64,000 bases of DNA. It comes from Aldrovandia affinis. Lineage: Eukaryota > Chordata > Actinopteri > Notacanthiformes > Halosauridae. The notes under the pieces are model-generated. The model saw nothing but the letters and a program-made list of their open reading frames with translations, made no database searches and was not told the origin of the DNA. Each line of letters opens with the position of its first letter. Positions within the stretch are counted from its first letter, which is position 1. Made by a program: the position numbers and the translations under genes. The stretch is taken from the NCBI GenBank assembly GCA_029706075.1, contig JAINUG010000199.1, positions 1,116,001 through 1,180,000 on the forward strand. Reading direction: 5' to 3'. Below are positions 12,551-23,660 of the stretch, one piece after another.

Positions 12551-13660
12551 AGCTAGCTTCTCAGATGTTAGTCCTTTCTAGAGTGGCGTTTATTTGAAGT
12601 TATGGACTGTTGGGAATATAAAATAGAACATTACTAGAATTGCATTAGAATATAACATTACTGTAAACATAATCTCAATGCTGGCTTGCTACCTAGTCTG
12701 ATAATATGGAACACTTTAAAGTTATATAGCATGCTAGCATGCCAGTTAATCTACATGGACAAAGTTCAAATTTGATGAAGGAGGAGCATTGGCGTTAGCA
12801 AAACAGACAGTTTCATCTTCATTGAATTATGTTTGTATACTGCTGTGAACTGTCGAGAGGCATCCATTGTGTGTTACACCAGTGTGGGATTACAACACAT
12901 TAATGATATTTACAGATGATCACAAAAGTTTGTGTTTCTTATCTGTTCATACAGTGCATGACCTTGAACAAATCTATTTATTGTATAAATGCATCCGATT
13001 GCCTACATTCTGTAAATTAATGCTGGAGCACAATTAATTCCCTTCAGCAGTATGCTTTTTCAAGTACTATTATATTGGTTTCCATGCGATATCCAATTTT
13101 AATGCATGCCATTAATTTCCTGTACATTATTACAATTCCTGACCCTTCCATTCTACAAATCACACTACACAGCCTTGATGGTGCAAATTGGAAAATGCCA
13201 ATGTTTCTGTGGGGCCTTTACTTTGGAGTCATGCCCACCCAAGGCATTTCTGACATAAAAGACAGTTTCATAAAATGAGCTTCTTGCTGTGGCTAAAACA
13301 AGACTGATACCTACAAGGCATATTATACATTTATTATGATTTGATGTGTAAAACTATCATTGTTTATGGAAAAATATCTGTGCACAAAAGTTAGAAAAAC
13401 ATTCAAGAATATGAATTCTTATCTATTATATATTCCCATAAGCACTAAACCTATTCTTTTGCAAAACATGTTAATATGCATGTCAAATATAAACCAAGAT
13501 GGCAACACTTTGTGGATTATGAACAGTCAAGACAAAAACATTAGAAAGTCACTTCTAGACAAGTCCAATTAGAATCTCGAGTCCTAGTGGACGAGCCTGA
13601 GTCGAGACTCAAGTCTTTGAGGACTGTGTTGAGGATGAGCTCACATTTAGTTTTGGCTTA
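12551..13660. other. No gene recognised
   Basis: AT-rich non-coding sequence; open stretches at 13075-13278 and 13360-13572 show no motif. Confidence 0.5.
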
Positions 13661-13664
13661 TGAT

Positions 13665-13975
13665 ATTATATATTTGGACTTGACAAAAAGCATTTGACAA
13701 GAGAGGCTCATTGTCAAAATGAATTCAGTAGGAATTGCAGGAGTTATTTCAGAGTGGGTTCAGCTGCAGGGTAGAATACAAAGTGTAACAGGAGGGTTCA
13801 TATCTGACCTAGGTTCTGTGGGCAGTAGAGTCACACAGGGATCAGTACTGGGACTTCTACTTTTCTTTATTTTCATTAATGGTCTTGATAGGGATGTTAG
13901 TTGCAAAATAGTTACATTTGCAGATGATAAAAAACTTAGAGGTTTAGCAAACAGTTTGCAATCGATGTAATCTAA
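13665..13975 (+). pseudogene. Non-LTR reverse transcriptase fragment (CR1/L2 superfamily)
   Basis: A short piece of the palm region of a LINE reverse transcriptase. It has a degraded LDxxKAFD-like block near 13672-13700, then GISEWVQ-like sequence, then TQGSVLGLLLFFIFINGLD (the GVPQGSVLGPLLF block), then FADDKKL with the catalytic FADD motif near 13918. It is cut on its right by the minus-strand Tc1 at 13976, so the transposon or a deletion removed the rest. Typical LINE polymerases are several hundred residues longer. Confidence 0.75.
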
Positions 13976-14706
13976 CATGATTTTCACAAAATTCAGAAGT
14001 GCCAAAAACTGAAAAATCATGTACATTTCAGAGTTATAAGAAAAAGGCCCTCTTCAGGGAACAAGTAATGGGTTAACATGGATTAACCATCACGCTTCCT
14101 CCTCCATGTTTCACAGTTGCATGCGTCACACTGAGGAACTTTCCTTTCGCCTACTCGACGGCCTACAAAAACCTTTCAAAATTTCAAGATTTTAAATTTT
14201 TATTCATCGGTCCATAAGACCTTCCTCCAGTCTTCAATAGTCCACTGGCAGTGCTTCATGGCCCAGGCAAGCCAATTTTTATTTTTTTGCCATCATAGCA
14301 ATGGCTTTCTTACTGCCACTCGACCTGTTAAACCTGCAGCTCTTCTCTTCACAGTTAAAACTGAGACTTCCTTACTTCGATCAGTGTTAAGCTGTGCTTG
14401 AAGCTGTTGTCCTGTGAGCCGTCTATCATGCAAGCTGTTGTCTCTCAGAAACTTGTCTTCTGATTTTGTTGTGGCTTTGGGTCTGCCAGACCTCTTCCTG
14501 TAAGAGTTTCCTCCAGTTTACAAGTGCTTTTTGAGGGTGTAGGAAACTACTCACTGTCAAAAAATGTACATTCTTTTTCAGTTTTTGGTAACCTAAACTT
14601 TTTTTTTACCTCTTGTACCATTTCAGGTTATTCATTGGACTTGAACTGCTTAAATATCAGTAAAAACTGGAAAATGGGGGAGTTCTAAAACTTTTGACTG
14701 GTAAGT
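13976..14706 (-). mobile_element. Minus-strand Tc1-like element, 3' part missing
   Basis: On the minus strand the right end has the long Tc1 terminal repeat (about 14560-14706: GTCAAAAGTTTTAGAAC..., CATTTTCCAGTTTTTACTG). A decayed transposase follows: a helix-turn-helix block ending in RKRSGRPKATT near 14490, a VLWTDE first-aspartate motif near 14205-14225, and a VKHGGGSVM-like block near 14100. The second and third catalytic blocks are absent. The same terminal repeat occurs at 54044-54717. Confidence 0.8.
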
Positions 14707-16474
14707 AATTGTCTTGTACTTAGTGCTTTGCTGCAATGTTGAGCTAATGCATTGAAATGCCTCGCTACTGCAGTGTAGTAGCTGAGTCAGAACCCAAGCT
14801 ATCCTGTTCGCTAAGTGAAGCCGGGTACGTGTCTTAATTATTACCGGTGTCTAATTTAACCATGTCTGATAAACCATCCCTCGTTAAACTAATCTAGCAT
14901 CCATGCATTGTTACGGCAGTAGACGTTAGGTGCTGTGTGTTTTGATGTCGAACATTTGATCAGTGGTGCTCATTGTATAGGCATATGAGGCTAAAGTATG
15001 CACGGTCATGGTGTTAAAATCATGTTTCAGCTTTAGGGTAGCATGTTCTATGGGCATATATTTGGGTATGTGTGTAAGTAGGATAATATACCTAGTTTTA
15101 ATTATTTCTCTGCTATATCACTACAGTATCTGGTTTTGCCATCCTCATTGGGCCAGACCATCTAATGGCTGTTTACTGGGAACAGAAAAAGGGGAAGGTA
15201 AGCTAAGTTTATAGTATTGGTTTCAATTATATCCATGTTTTTTCTGAACTTAATTTCATGTTTGCATGTACTATTAACTGAAGTGAGCAGGAGACCGTAT
15301 GCTAATTTTATAGTGTTTGTGTAAATTACATCCATGCATTGTCTGAATGTAATATCATGTTTGCATGTACTATGAACTGAAGTGAGCAGGAGACTTGAAA
15401 CCTGTATTTTTTCATAGGCAACAGCTCAACTACAGGTGACCACTGTTTTTCCCATCTAATTGTTAGCATTGCTATTTGGTGCGAGCAAACATTCTATCCT
15501 TCCAGTGGTTTATTCCTAAGCTATTGCTACCTATACCCAGCCAGATTTATACCTTGCATTATCTATCTACAAAAATAAAGATTGAGATTGATTGATTGAT
15601 CTATTTGATTTATGGGTCTTGGTATCTGTGTAGCAATAAGTGTTAGGGGTGGTGCGCCTCCCCTTTGTGTATAAGTGTGCCCGATATTAGCTGTGCCCTG
15701 GTTAGGATTGTTTTTATGATTTGCCTGTTTTATTGTGTTGGGGCTTAGGCCCTCGCTCTGTCCTATGGAGGTAGTGGCCCCTAGCCGTGTGGCCTCATAG
15801 GTCATTAGGCCGGTGGTGAGCAGCAGGTTATAATAGTGACTGGTGACATCCTTCTGCCGGTTCCCTACTTTTCAGCAGTGTAATTCTAATGTGAAGTGCG
15901 ACAATACTTTGGATTGTTTGGTGTGCACCTTGAGGGTCTCTAGATTTCCCCCTCTCTCCCATAGCCTCTGCGCCCTCACAGGTAGGGGAAGGGGAGGGTC
16001 AGTCACATTTTAGCACCTCCTCTTTTAGAGTGGGGCAAGCCACCCACACTCTAGTTTTCCTACTTTGGTCAAACCCACCAGGACTTGGTCAAGGGACCAC
16101 TTAACCCACGCCTCCTTATTCCCCCTGGAGACCTCCTGCTTGCAGTGTTGATCTGGCCTCTTTTAAGGTTTGGTTTTGGGCACTGCTCTAGTGGTGAGCA
16201 CACTTACTGGTACGCCTGGTAGAAGGGCCTCTGGGTAACTTCAATATCGGCCTGCGAGCCTCTAAAAGTGGATACACGTACTTGTATGGTCTGTGAACAT
16301 CTGTGTGATAACTATAGGTTTTGTCTGTGAGACTCCTACCCACCTGCTACTACTTAGGTAAACCCCCTCCTCTAAAGGGAAATACTTGCTGTCAACCCGA
16401 AATTAAATCAAACGTGTATTTTTGAATCTAAACCTCTGGCTTGGTTAATTTAGTTGAATCTCCTCAGTGGGGAA
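14707..16474. other. Unrecognised, moderately GC-rich stretch
   Basis: No reading frame with a recognisable domain. It contains the tandem duplication at 15198-15394, a GATT microsatellite near 15582-15600 and several AATAAA/ATTAAA-like signals (about 15573, 16401). The part from about 15600 to 16474 is GC-richer, ends next to a gypsy LTR, and could be an LTR or the untranslated end of something, but I could not find paired termini or a target duplication. Confidence 0.4.
15198..15394. repeat. Direct tandem duplication, two ~99-bp units
   Basis: Units 15198-15296 and 15297-15394 start GTAAGCTAAG/GTATGCTAAT and both end GAACTGAAGTGAGCAGGAGAC or a close variant. They are similar but not identical, so the duplication is not very recent. 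Confidence 0.85.
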
Positions 16475-16982
16475 TGTTAGGGGGGAACAATGGCGAGAGG
16501 GGGGAAAGTACCCAATCGCAGAGATGGAAGGAGGAGGGGGTACAAAACAGGGAGAGAACAAAAAATACACTGGACTAACTAAACTGGGAGGGACAAACCA
16601 CGAGAGACAAAGACAAACTAACAAAATAATAAACACAATGAGAGAGACCAGAAGGAGCATAAAACAAAGACAAAACACTAAACTAACTATGAAAACTTTG
16701 TTAAACGGAGAAAGGCTTGGAAATGTGAAAACGGCAGGTATGAAAACACAGCACGTTCACTCAGAACTGAGCACAGTTATATACTGAGTGTGATAAGGTA
16801 AATTAGAGACAGGTGTGAGTGGAAAATCACAGGGGAAGACTTGAAACTGTCATAATGGAATGCTGGGGTGACTGGAGAAAAAGAAACAGTGAAACCACAA
16901 AAAAAGGAAAAAACTAAAACAAAAGGGGAGCTATGTCGCCCTCCTGCCGCCAGGATGGGGAGGTACCGTTGGAGCCCTGACA
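16475..16982 (-). repeat. Gypsy LTR, left copy (508 bp)
   Basis: Plus strand begins TGTTAGGGGGGAACAATGG and ends GGAGCCCTGACA; it is nearly identical in order to 22758-23281. In element orientation this is the 3' LTR, directly after the chromodomain. Confidence 0.85.
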
Positions 16983-16989
16983 GTACCCT

Positions 16990-17241
16990 TCCCCCTAGGG
17001 ACGGCACCTGATGGCCCAGCAACAGCCCCTGGACATGACTGGAGGAAATCGCGGATCAGGCCCGGATCCAGTATGTCACGCCGGGGAACCCAGGACCGTT
17101 CCTCTGGTCCATAGCCCTCCCAGTCCACCAGGAACTGCTCCGAACGGCCCACCCGCCGGGACCGCAAGATGTGTCGAACAGTGTAGGCCGGCAGGCCGGC
17201 AATGACCCTTGGAGGAGGAGGGGGACTTCTTGGATCAAACC
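16990..17241 (-). pseudogene. Gypsy integrase C-terminus with chromodomain
   Basis: Minus-strand frame with a proline run, then [10 protein letters not shown], then [18 protein letters not shown] and [12 protein letters not shown]. This is the signature of the chromodomain that ends Sushi-type integrases (the YxVExIL...YLVKWxGYxxEExTWEP pattern). Chromodomains of this class are thought to steer integration. It is separated from the rest of integrase by the LINE at 17242-19635, and the integrase catalytic core is not found on either side of that insertion. Confidence 0.85.
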
Positions 17242-17980
17242 TGAAGTCACAAGTCTTGGTGTTGTCCTAGACTCAGATTTAGGTTTCAAGTCCCAAATCA
17301 ACAAGGTGACGAAAACATCATTTTTCCATCTTAAAAATATAGCAATAGTTTGACAATTTATTAAACAACAATGCTGAAAAATTGATTCACGCCTTTGTTT
17401 CGTCAAGGTTGGACTATTGTAACTCTGTCTATTCTGGTTGCCCAAAAAACGCTTTAAGGAGCCTCCAGCTCGTTCAAAATGCGGCAGCCAGAATCCTCAC
17501 TAGAACGAGACGCACCGAGCACATTACCCCTATTTTATTTACTCTGCATTGGCTTCCTATTGAGGCTAGAATTGATTTAACATTTTTACTTTGAACTTTT
17601 AAAGCCCTACATGGACTGGCGCTGGCGTATTTGTCCGATGCGCTTCGGCCTTATATTCCGGCGCGTGCCCTCCGGTCACGGGATGCAGGGTTATTACTTG
17701 TCCCGCCCGTGGCCAAAAAAAACGGTTGGAGGTAGGGCTTTTTATTTTAGAGCTCCTTTTCTATGGAACAGCCTCCCCAATTCTATTAGGGAGGCTGATT
17801 CCATAAATGTTTTTAAATCCAGACTCAAAACATACCTATTCATTACATTTTATCACTGAGTTTGGCGTGCATGTGCGCATGCACACACATACATACACAT
17901 ACACAGTTTTTTTAATTATATGAAATTTGAATACATTTTTGTTTTGCTCCGTTTTCAGTTTTCTTTTTCTTTTCTGTTAA

Positions 17981-19573
17981 CCCCCTGAGGTCGACGGGAG
18001 CGGCGCCGCTCCCAGCAGCAATAAAAGTATATTACTATTTCTAACGTCGCGATATTTTATCATACACACGCTGCAAAAACATTGACAGAAACCTTAGAAT
18101 CGTGACTTTCAGATTTGAGCACTGGCAAATAATATGAGATTTTTAAAATTCGGTTAATTAGACCAAAAGTAAACCTTGCCTTTTACTCTGTTTTTTACCT
18201 GTTAGTACCGTCCCCCTTCTATTGACATGGTAACTAGCTGCTATAGTCTCGGGGAGGGGCGTGGGGCCATGTGTGAAATCGCAGCGTAAACAATGTCCCG
18301 ACATTATATCGCATCTTTGTCTGTGTTTACGGTTGCGATCTGCCAGCAACAGACGGTGTATGCTGATATTTATTTTATTTCCAAATATATGAATTCCGCG
18401 TCTTGTGACGCTATACGGAATCATTGCGAACTACTGCGAATAATTAACAGGAGGATATTTAACCAGCTGGCATTCTGTTTCGGCGCTTGGACATTATCTA
18501 TCTTAGCTTGATAGTACCTATTGTGATTAATGTTTCTTGCCTCTCGAGAACTTGTTTGTTCGTGTGCTTGTTGTTGTTTAGATTCCCAGCGTTTAGTTTA
18601 TAGATGCGTGGATTTACCTGTTTACTTTGATTTGTTTGTTCCTGTTCGTTGGTTTTGTTTTGTTTGTCTTTCCGTGTCTTCGCAGACACGGATTTTGCTT
18701 TCGTTTTCCGACAGACGTTAAACGATAAATATCTTAAACCCAGAAAACGGGCTACTTTTGATCATGTGCCTGTGTCCACTGCCAAACACTCTGGATGTTG
18801 GCAAATTGGCTTCTGTTGGTTGCAATAAATGTGTACTCTGCAAGATGTCGGGGAAACAGCGGTTTGTGACGTTCCCTTGTGTCTACAGTTGACCAGAAAC
18901 TGTTTTGAGAAGTGACACCAAAGACTGAAAGAACAGATTGTCTCACCATGTTTTAATTTGGAATGTTTTGTATATAGTTTGTTTTCAATGAATCTTCCCA
19001 AATGAAAAAAAAACTTTCTGCATGGCTCACTGACTATTGCTTACTCTGATGGCTTTTCTCTTTGTCTGACGGCCTTTGAGAGAGAGATGGCATTCTGACA
19101 GATTTTACAGGTGTGGACAAGCCTCAGGTGTGGATCATGAATATTCTTGAAATTAGCATATAGCCCTCCCACAGCCTGAAATAAATGTGACCAGTTCTGA
19201 TAAAAACAGGTTTTTAGCTATTTAGATCTCAGATGTGCTAAACTATTTTCACACCCTTACATAAACAAGACCTTGATGAACAAACGCATATTGGCAAAAC
19301 AATTCGTCACTATAGTTTAGTGTGTGCTTTCACAACTTTTGTGACGGCAGAAAAATTTACTCTTTATAACTTGTGTGTTTGTAGATCTATTTACAAGCTG
19401 CATATGATACTGACCAAACTATTGATGGCATATAAATGTAGCTGTGATTGTCCTTCAAATAAAAATATCAAACACTTTGGAGTAAGTGTGTGTTAAGTTG
19501 ATGAAATTGAGATAAATATCAGACCATGCCAAAATCAAAAACCTCCTCTAAGCTTAGCACGGACCTCAGAGGG
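17981..19573 (+). mobile_element. piggyBac-type element, copy 1 (1593 bp)
   Basis: Flanked by TTAA on both sides (17977-17980 and 19574-19577), the fixed target of piggyBac elements. Its ends are CCCCCTGAGGTC and GACCTCAGAGGG, a 12-bp inverted repeat with one difference. The interior matches the copy at 27137-28558 over most of its length. It keeps only a short piece of the transposase end (18735-18891), so it needs an enzyme from elsewhere. It lies inside the 3' untranslated part of the LINE, so it is the youngest of three nested layers. Confidence 0.9.
18735..18891 (+). pseudogene. piggyBac transposase C-terminal remnant
   Basis: Near the middle of the element a frame reads ATFDHVPV-like sequence (in the copy at 27137), then TLDVGKLASVG, then KCVLCKMSGKQRF and a further cysteine before a stop at 18889-18891. 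A C-x2-C knuckle at the very end of the protein matches the cysteine-rich C-terminal domain of piggyBac transposases, which binds the element ends. The catalytic core is absent. The second element copy has a stop just before the CVLC knuckle. Confidence 0.6.
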
Positions 19574-19635
19574 TTAAGCACTTTGAGACCGTAAGTGCTA
19601 TATAAATGAGGGGTTATTATTATTATTATAGAAGA

Positions 19636-20439
19636 CCATAAGGACGGGGTCCTAGGGTCCTTGCTCTGGGTGCAGACCAGGCAGGTTTGGACAAATGAGC
19701 GTACGTCCTTTCCGGAGGTGGGCCACCAGAAGCGGCGTCTCATGAAGTCCAGGGTCCGTGTGCGCCCGGGATGACCAGTGAGCATGGAGGAGTGACCCCA
19801 CTGGAGAACTTTGGTCCTGACAGCGACGGACAGCGACGGGCACGCGAACCACAGTTTCAATACCCCAACGCACCGGGGCAACGATACGTGAGTCAGAGTT
19901 GATGGGAGTTGGGGTTACACACACGCCAGGAGCGTCAAATAGCCGAGACAGGGCATCTGGCTTCACATTTTTCAACCCGGGGCGGTATGAGAGAATAAAA
20001 TTGAATTAAAATTGAAGAACAGCGCCCATCTGGCTTGGCGTAAATTGAGCCGGCTGGCGTCCTGTATATAAGCAAGGTTTTTGTGATCAGTCCACACAAT
20101 GAATGGCTGTGCCGCCCCCTCCAGCCAATGCCGCCATTCCTCCAAGGCGAGTTCTCGGTTACCAATATCATAATTTTGTTCTGCTGGAGAGAGGCGACGA
20201 GAAAAAAAGGCACAGGGGTGGAGTTTCTCATCCTGGGAGGACCTTTGAGAAAGTACAGCGCCAACTCCCATGTCCGAGGCATCCACCTCGACCGTGAAAG
20301 GGAGTGAAGGATCAGGAAGTGTCACCACTGGAGCAGAGGTGAAACGGTGTTTGAGCGATGCAAAGGTGACTTCGGCAGAAGAGGTCCAATGGAATTTGGT
20401 CGATGAGCCCCTGGTCAATGCTGTGATAAGGGCTGCCAC
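19636..20439 (-). pseudogene. Gypsy RNase H and integrase zinc-finger region
   Basis: The minus-strand frame 20439-19972 contains a [24 protein letters not shown] opening, then [20 protein letters not shown] with the first RNase H aspartate, [15 protein letters not shown] and [10 protein letters not shown]. This is the Ty3/gypsy RNase H. It loses frame near 19975-20000. Downstream, other frames show NVKPDALSR (the linker), a TGHPGRTRTLDFMRRRFWWP block and CLVCTQSK, which together form the H-x-H...C-x2-C zinc finger of integrase. The sequence then meets the LINE tail at 19635, and the catalytic core of integrase is missing. Confidence 0.85.
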
Positions 20440-20682
20440 GGTACTGAGGTTTCAGATGAACCGGTGGTAGAAGTTGGCAAAGCCTAAGAATCACTGAACC
20501 TGTTTTATGGATGTGGGAGTCGGCCAGTCATTGTCAGCTTGGGTTTTGCCTGGATCCATCTTCATCCTCCCCTCAGAGACGATGAACCCCAGAAAGGAAC
20601 TCACTGGCACGTGAAATTCACTCTTATCCAGCTTGACGAAGAGGTGGTTCTTGAGGAGGCGCTGGAGGACCTCTCTGACGTG

Positions 20683-21342
20683 TCACACATGGTCATCAGG
20701 GCTTCTAGAGAAAATCAGGATATCGCCAAGGTACACAAATGCAAATGTATTAATAAAATCCCGGAGGACGTCATTTATGAATGCCTGGAAGACAGCGGGG
20801 GCATTGGAGAGGCTAAAGGGCATGACCAGGTATTCGTAGTAGCCTGTGGGAATGTTAAAGTCCGTCTTCCATTCATCCCCCTCTTTAATGCGGACCAAGT
20901 TGTAGGCGCTTCGGAGGTCCAGTTTGGTGAACACCATGGCGCCTTGAAGGAGTTCGAAAGCCGAGGACATGAGCGGGAGAGGGTAGCGATTCTTGATAGT
21001 AACCTGGTTGAGATCCCGGTAGTCAATGCAGGGGTGGAGCCCTCCATCCTTTTTGCCCACAAAAAAGAAACCGGCTCCAGCTGGCGAGGTGGATGGGCGT
21101 ATGGCACCAGTGAGAAGGACCTCCTGGATGTAGTTTTCCATGGCTTTGGTTTCTGGAGCAGAGAGGGAGAAAAGAGAACTGCGAGGGGGACAGGTGCCCG
21201 GCAGCAGGTTGATAGCACTGTCGTAGGGTCGATGGAGGTACAGAGAAAGCCCGCTCCTTACTGAAGACCTCCAACAGGTCATTGGCTTGAGAGTGGGTGG
21301 AGAGAGCAGACAGGTGGCATGGCAGGTGGGGCCCCACTCCAA
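20683..21342 (-). pseudogene. Gypsy reverse transcriptase with altered catalytic motif
   Basis: An uninterrupted 219-codon minus-strand stretch. In order: an [18 protein letters not shown] block, [51 protein letters not shown] (first catalytic aspartate), [20 protein letters not shown], and [11 protein letters not shown]. The last block is normally YLDDILIFS, so the first of the paired aspartates is a glycine here. The enzyme would be inactive even if expressed. The plus strand opposite (20539-21264) has a long open frame that is only the shadow of this gene. Confidence 0.9.
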
Positions 21343-21438
21343 TAAGGTACCGGCATACCAGTCGAAGTGGGGGTTGTGACTTGCTGGCTATGGGGTACCC
21401 AGTACAAGGGGAAACTCAGGGGAATGGATGAGGTGACA

Positions 21439-21726
21439 TTAGGCTATCTCATGGTGTTGGTTAATAGACAGTCGCAAAAGGGTTGTGAGGCGTCGGACGT
21501 AGCCGGTACCCAGGGGTCTCCCATCCAGGGCCGTGACCGTGAGGGGATGGTCCAGATCGGCTGTGGGGATGTGATGATGATGAGCAAAACTAATGTCCAT
21601 GAAATTGCCCGCAGCTCCGGAGTCTACAAAGGCCATGATTGGAGTGGTGTTGTTACCCCAGGAGAGGGTAGACTGAAGGCGAACCACGGGGGATGTGGAT
21701 GGGGAAGTGCCATTATGACCGGTCAC
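21439..21726 (-). pseudogene. Gypsy aspartic protease
   Basis: Minus-strand 95-codon stretch with AFVDSGAAGNFMD, the D-S/T-G active-site loop of a retropepsin, followed by a LTVTALDGRPLG flap-like segment. It lies between the gag zinc knuckle and the reverse transcriptase, as in Ty3/gypsy order. Frame breaks separate it from its neighbours. Confidence 0.85.
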
Positions 21727-22742
21727 AGGTCTCCCTCTCCTGGACGGGTCTGTGCTTTTCCCAGTAATTCAGAGCAGTTATCCCGGTAGTGCCCTTCAAC
21801 CCAACAATACAAGCAGCAGCCCTCCCTCAGCCGCCTGTCACGTTCAGCCCGAGTGAGTCGAGTACGGCCCAGCTGCATGGGCTCATCTGGGGGGGGATGT
21901 GAGGAGGTTGGAGTCGATGCCACTGGGGTGGGTCTCCGGGCATAGTCGAAGGTGTCATGGACGGGTAAACAGGGCTTGACTGGGGGGTGTGGTGGCCGAT
22001 AGCGTTCTCTATCGCGCGCCCTTATCCGGTTGTCGACTCGGATTGCGGTGTCAATAAGAGTCTGGAGATGGGTAATCGAGTCCTGTGCCACCAGTTCGTC
22101 CTTCAGACGGTCACTGAGACCCTGATAAAAAGTAGCCACCAAAGCCTCATGGTCCCACCTGCTCTCAGTGGCCAGAATATGAAAGTCAATCGCATAGTCC
22201 ACAGGACTGTGTGACCCTTGTCGAAGTTGGAGAAGGCGTGCGCCCGTTGAATACACTCCTCATCTCCCGGAGGAAGGCATCGAGGTGGGTGCACTTGGCG
22301 GACTGCCGCTCTCAGACTGCCGTAGCCCAGGCGAGAGTCTTGCCAGTAAAGAGTGTAACAATGTAGGCCACCTTGGAGTGCTCAGAGGGGAAACGAGCAG
22401 GCTGTAATTCAAAGGAGAGAGTACATTGTGTTATGAAGCCCCGGCATTTATCCAGATGTCCATCGTAGAGCTCCGGCGCGGGGAGGTGAGGCTCAGGCAC
22501 ATAGGGACTGGAGGTGGAGAGCAGGTGATGCCCTCCGGGGGTAGTTGGAGAGTCTTGGCCAATTGCATCCCAAGCGTGAGATTGCCAGCGTGAGATTGCC
22601 AGCGTGAGATCCTGGAGACGAGAGAGGACTTCCTGGAAAGTCTGGTCATGTCTTCCCAGGGCTGTGCCCTGGCTGGTCAGCGCAGAGCGTAGATGCACGA
22701 GCTCTGCGGAATTATGCTGCGCCATCTCAGCTGGGTCCATGC
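21723..22742 (-). pseudogene. Gypsy gag (capsid and zinc knuckle)
   Basis: Starts at a minus-strand ATG (MDPAEMAQHNSAELVHLR, at about 22742), 16 bases inside the LTR boundary at 22758. The first part runs to about 22312, then shifts frame. The second part (22256-21723) has the SPVDYAIDFHILA and FYQGLSDRLKDEL blocks of the capsid and ends with a C-x2-C-x4-H-x4-C zinc knuckle (CLYCWVEGHYRDNC) that binds RNA. MDPAE starts and this capsid are typical of Sushi-type gag. The start is unusually close to the LTR, leaving no room for a standard tRNA primer site; Sushi-type elements may prime differently. Confidence 0.85.
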
Positions 22743-22757
22743 TTGGCTCAGTTTTGC

Positions 22758-23281
22758 TGTTAGGGGGGAACAATGGCGAGAGGGGGGGAAGTACCCAATC
22801 GCAGAGATGGAAGGAGGAGGGGGTACAAAACAGGGAGAGAACAAAAAATACACTGGACTAATTAAACTGGGAGGGACAAACCACGAGAGATAAAAACAAA
22901 CTAACAAAATAACAAACACAATGAGAGAAACCAGAAGGAGCATAAAACAAAGACAAAACACTAAACTAACTATGAAAACTTTGTTAAATGGAGGCTTGGA
23001 AATTTGAAAACGGCAGGTATGAAAACACAGCATGTTAACTCAAAACTGAGCACAGGAGAATGGGAGAGACTGGGTTATATACTGAGTGTGATAAGGTAAA
23101 TTAGATACAGGTGTGAGTGGAAAATCACAGGGGAAGACTTGAAACTGTCATAATGAAATGCTGGGGTGACTGGAGAAAAAGAAACAGTGAAACCACAAAA
23201 AAATGAAAAAACTAAAAACAAAAAGGGAGCTATGTCACCCTCCTGCGGCCAGGATGGGGAGGTACCGTTGGAGCCCTGACA
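22758..23281 (-). repeat. Gypsy LTR, middle copy (524 bp)
   Basis: Begins TGTTAGGGGGGAACAATGG and ends GGAGCCCTGACA on the plus strand. It matches 16475-16982 with small indels, including about 15 extra bases near 23055. It serves as the 5' LTR for the gag-pol to its left and as the 3' LTR for the truncated copy to its right. Confidence 0.85.
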
Positions 23282-23505
23282 GTACCCTTCCCCCTAGGGA
23301 CAGCACCTGATGGTCCAGCAACAGCCCGCGGACATGACTGGAGGAAATCGCGGATCAGGCCCGGATCCAGGATGTCACGCCGGGGAACCCAGGACCGCTC
23401 CTCTGGTCCATAGCCCACCGGCCGGGACCGCAAGATGTGTCGAACAGTGTAGGCCGGCAGGCCGGCGATGACCCTTGGAGGAGGAGGTGGACTTCTTGGA
23501 TCAAA
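23282..23505 (-). pseudogene. Second gypsy chromodomain end
   Basis: Same sequence block as 16990-17241, with a 30-base class deletion in the chromodomain (the middle FLVDWE part is missing; [17 protein letters not shown] remains). It is followed by the same junction into LINE sequence as in the left copy. Confidence 0.8.
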
Positions 23506-23660
23506 CCTGAAGTCACAAGTCTTGGTGTTGTCCTAGACTCAGATTTAGGTTTCAAGTCCCAAATCAACAAGATGACGAAAACATCATTTTTCCATCTTAA
23601 AAATATAGCAAAAGTTTGACAATTTATTAAACAACAAGATGCTGAAAAATTGATTCACGC
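23505..23660 (+). pseudogene. LINE fragment sharing the left copy's junction
   Basis: Reads [19 protein letters not shown] and continues to GATTCACGC at 23660, matching 17242-17398 closely. It is cut there and joined directly to the end of an LTR. Confidence 0.85.

Larger units (their letters stand above)
17242..19635 (+). mobile_element. 5'-truncated LINE (L2/Jockey superfamily) split by a piggyBac
   Basis: Plus-strand LINE inside the minus-strand gypsy. The C-terminal part of the polymerase reads [16 protein letters not shown] near 17249-17300, SRLDYCNSVYSG near 17400, SLQLVQNAAARIL near 17465-17505, LHWLPI near 17545 and a W-NSLP...FKSRLKTYLF block ending at the stop at 17857-17859. At least one frame break and an internal stop lie near 17350-17380 and 17592. 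The 3' end resumes after the piggyBac as GCACTTTGAGACCG...TATAAATGAGGGG and finishes in a TTATTATTATTATTA run at 19616-19629. Confidence 0.85.

Noticed and set aside
20539-21264. 241-codon plus-strand open frame, longest on that strand in the region
   Set aside because: It lies exactly opposite the gypsy reverse transcriptase, whose motifs are all on the minus strand. It is an antisense shadow.
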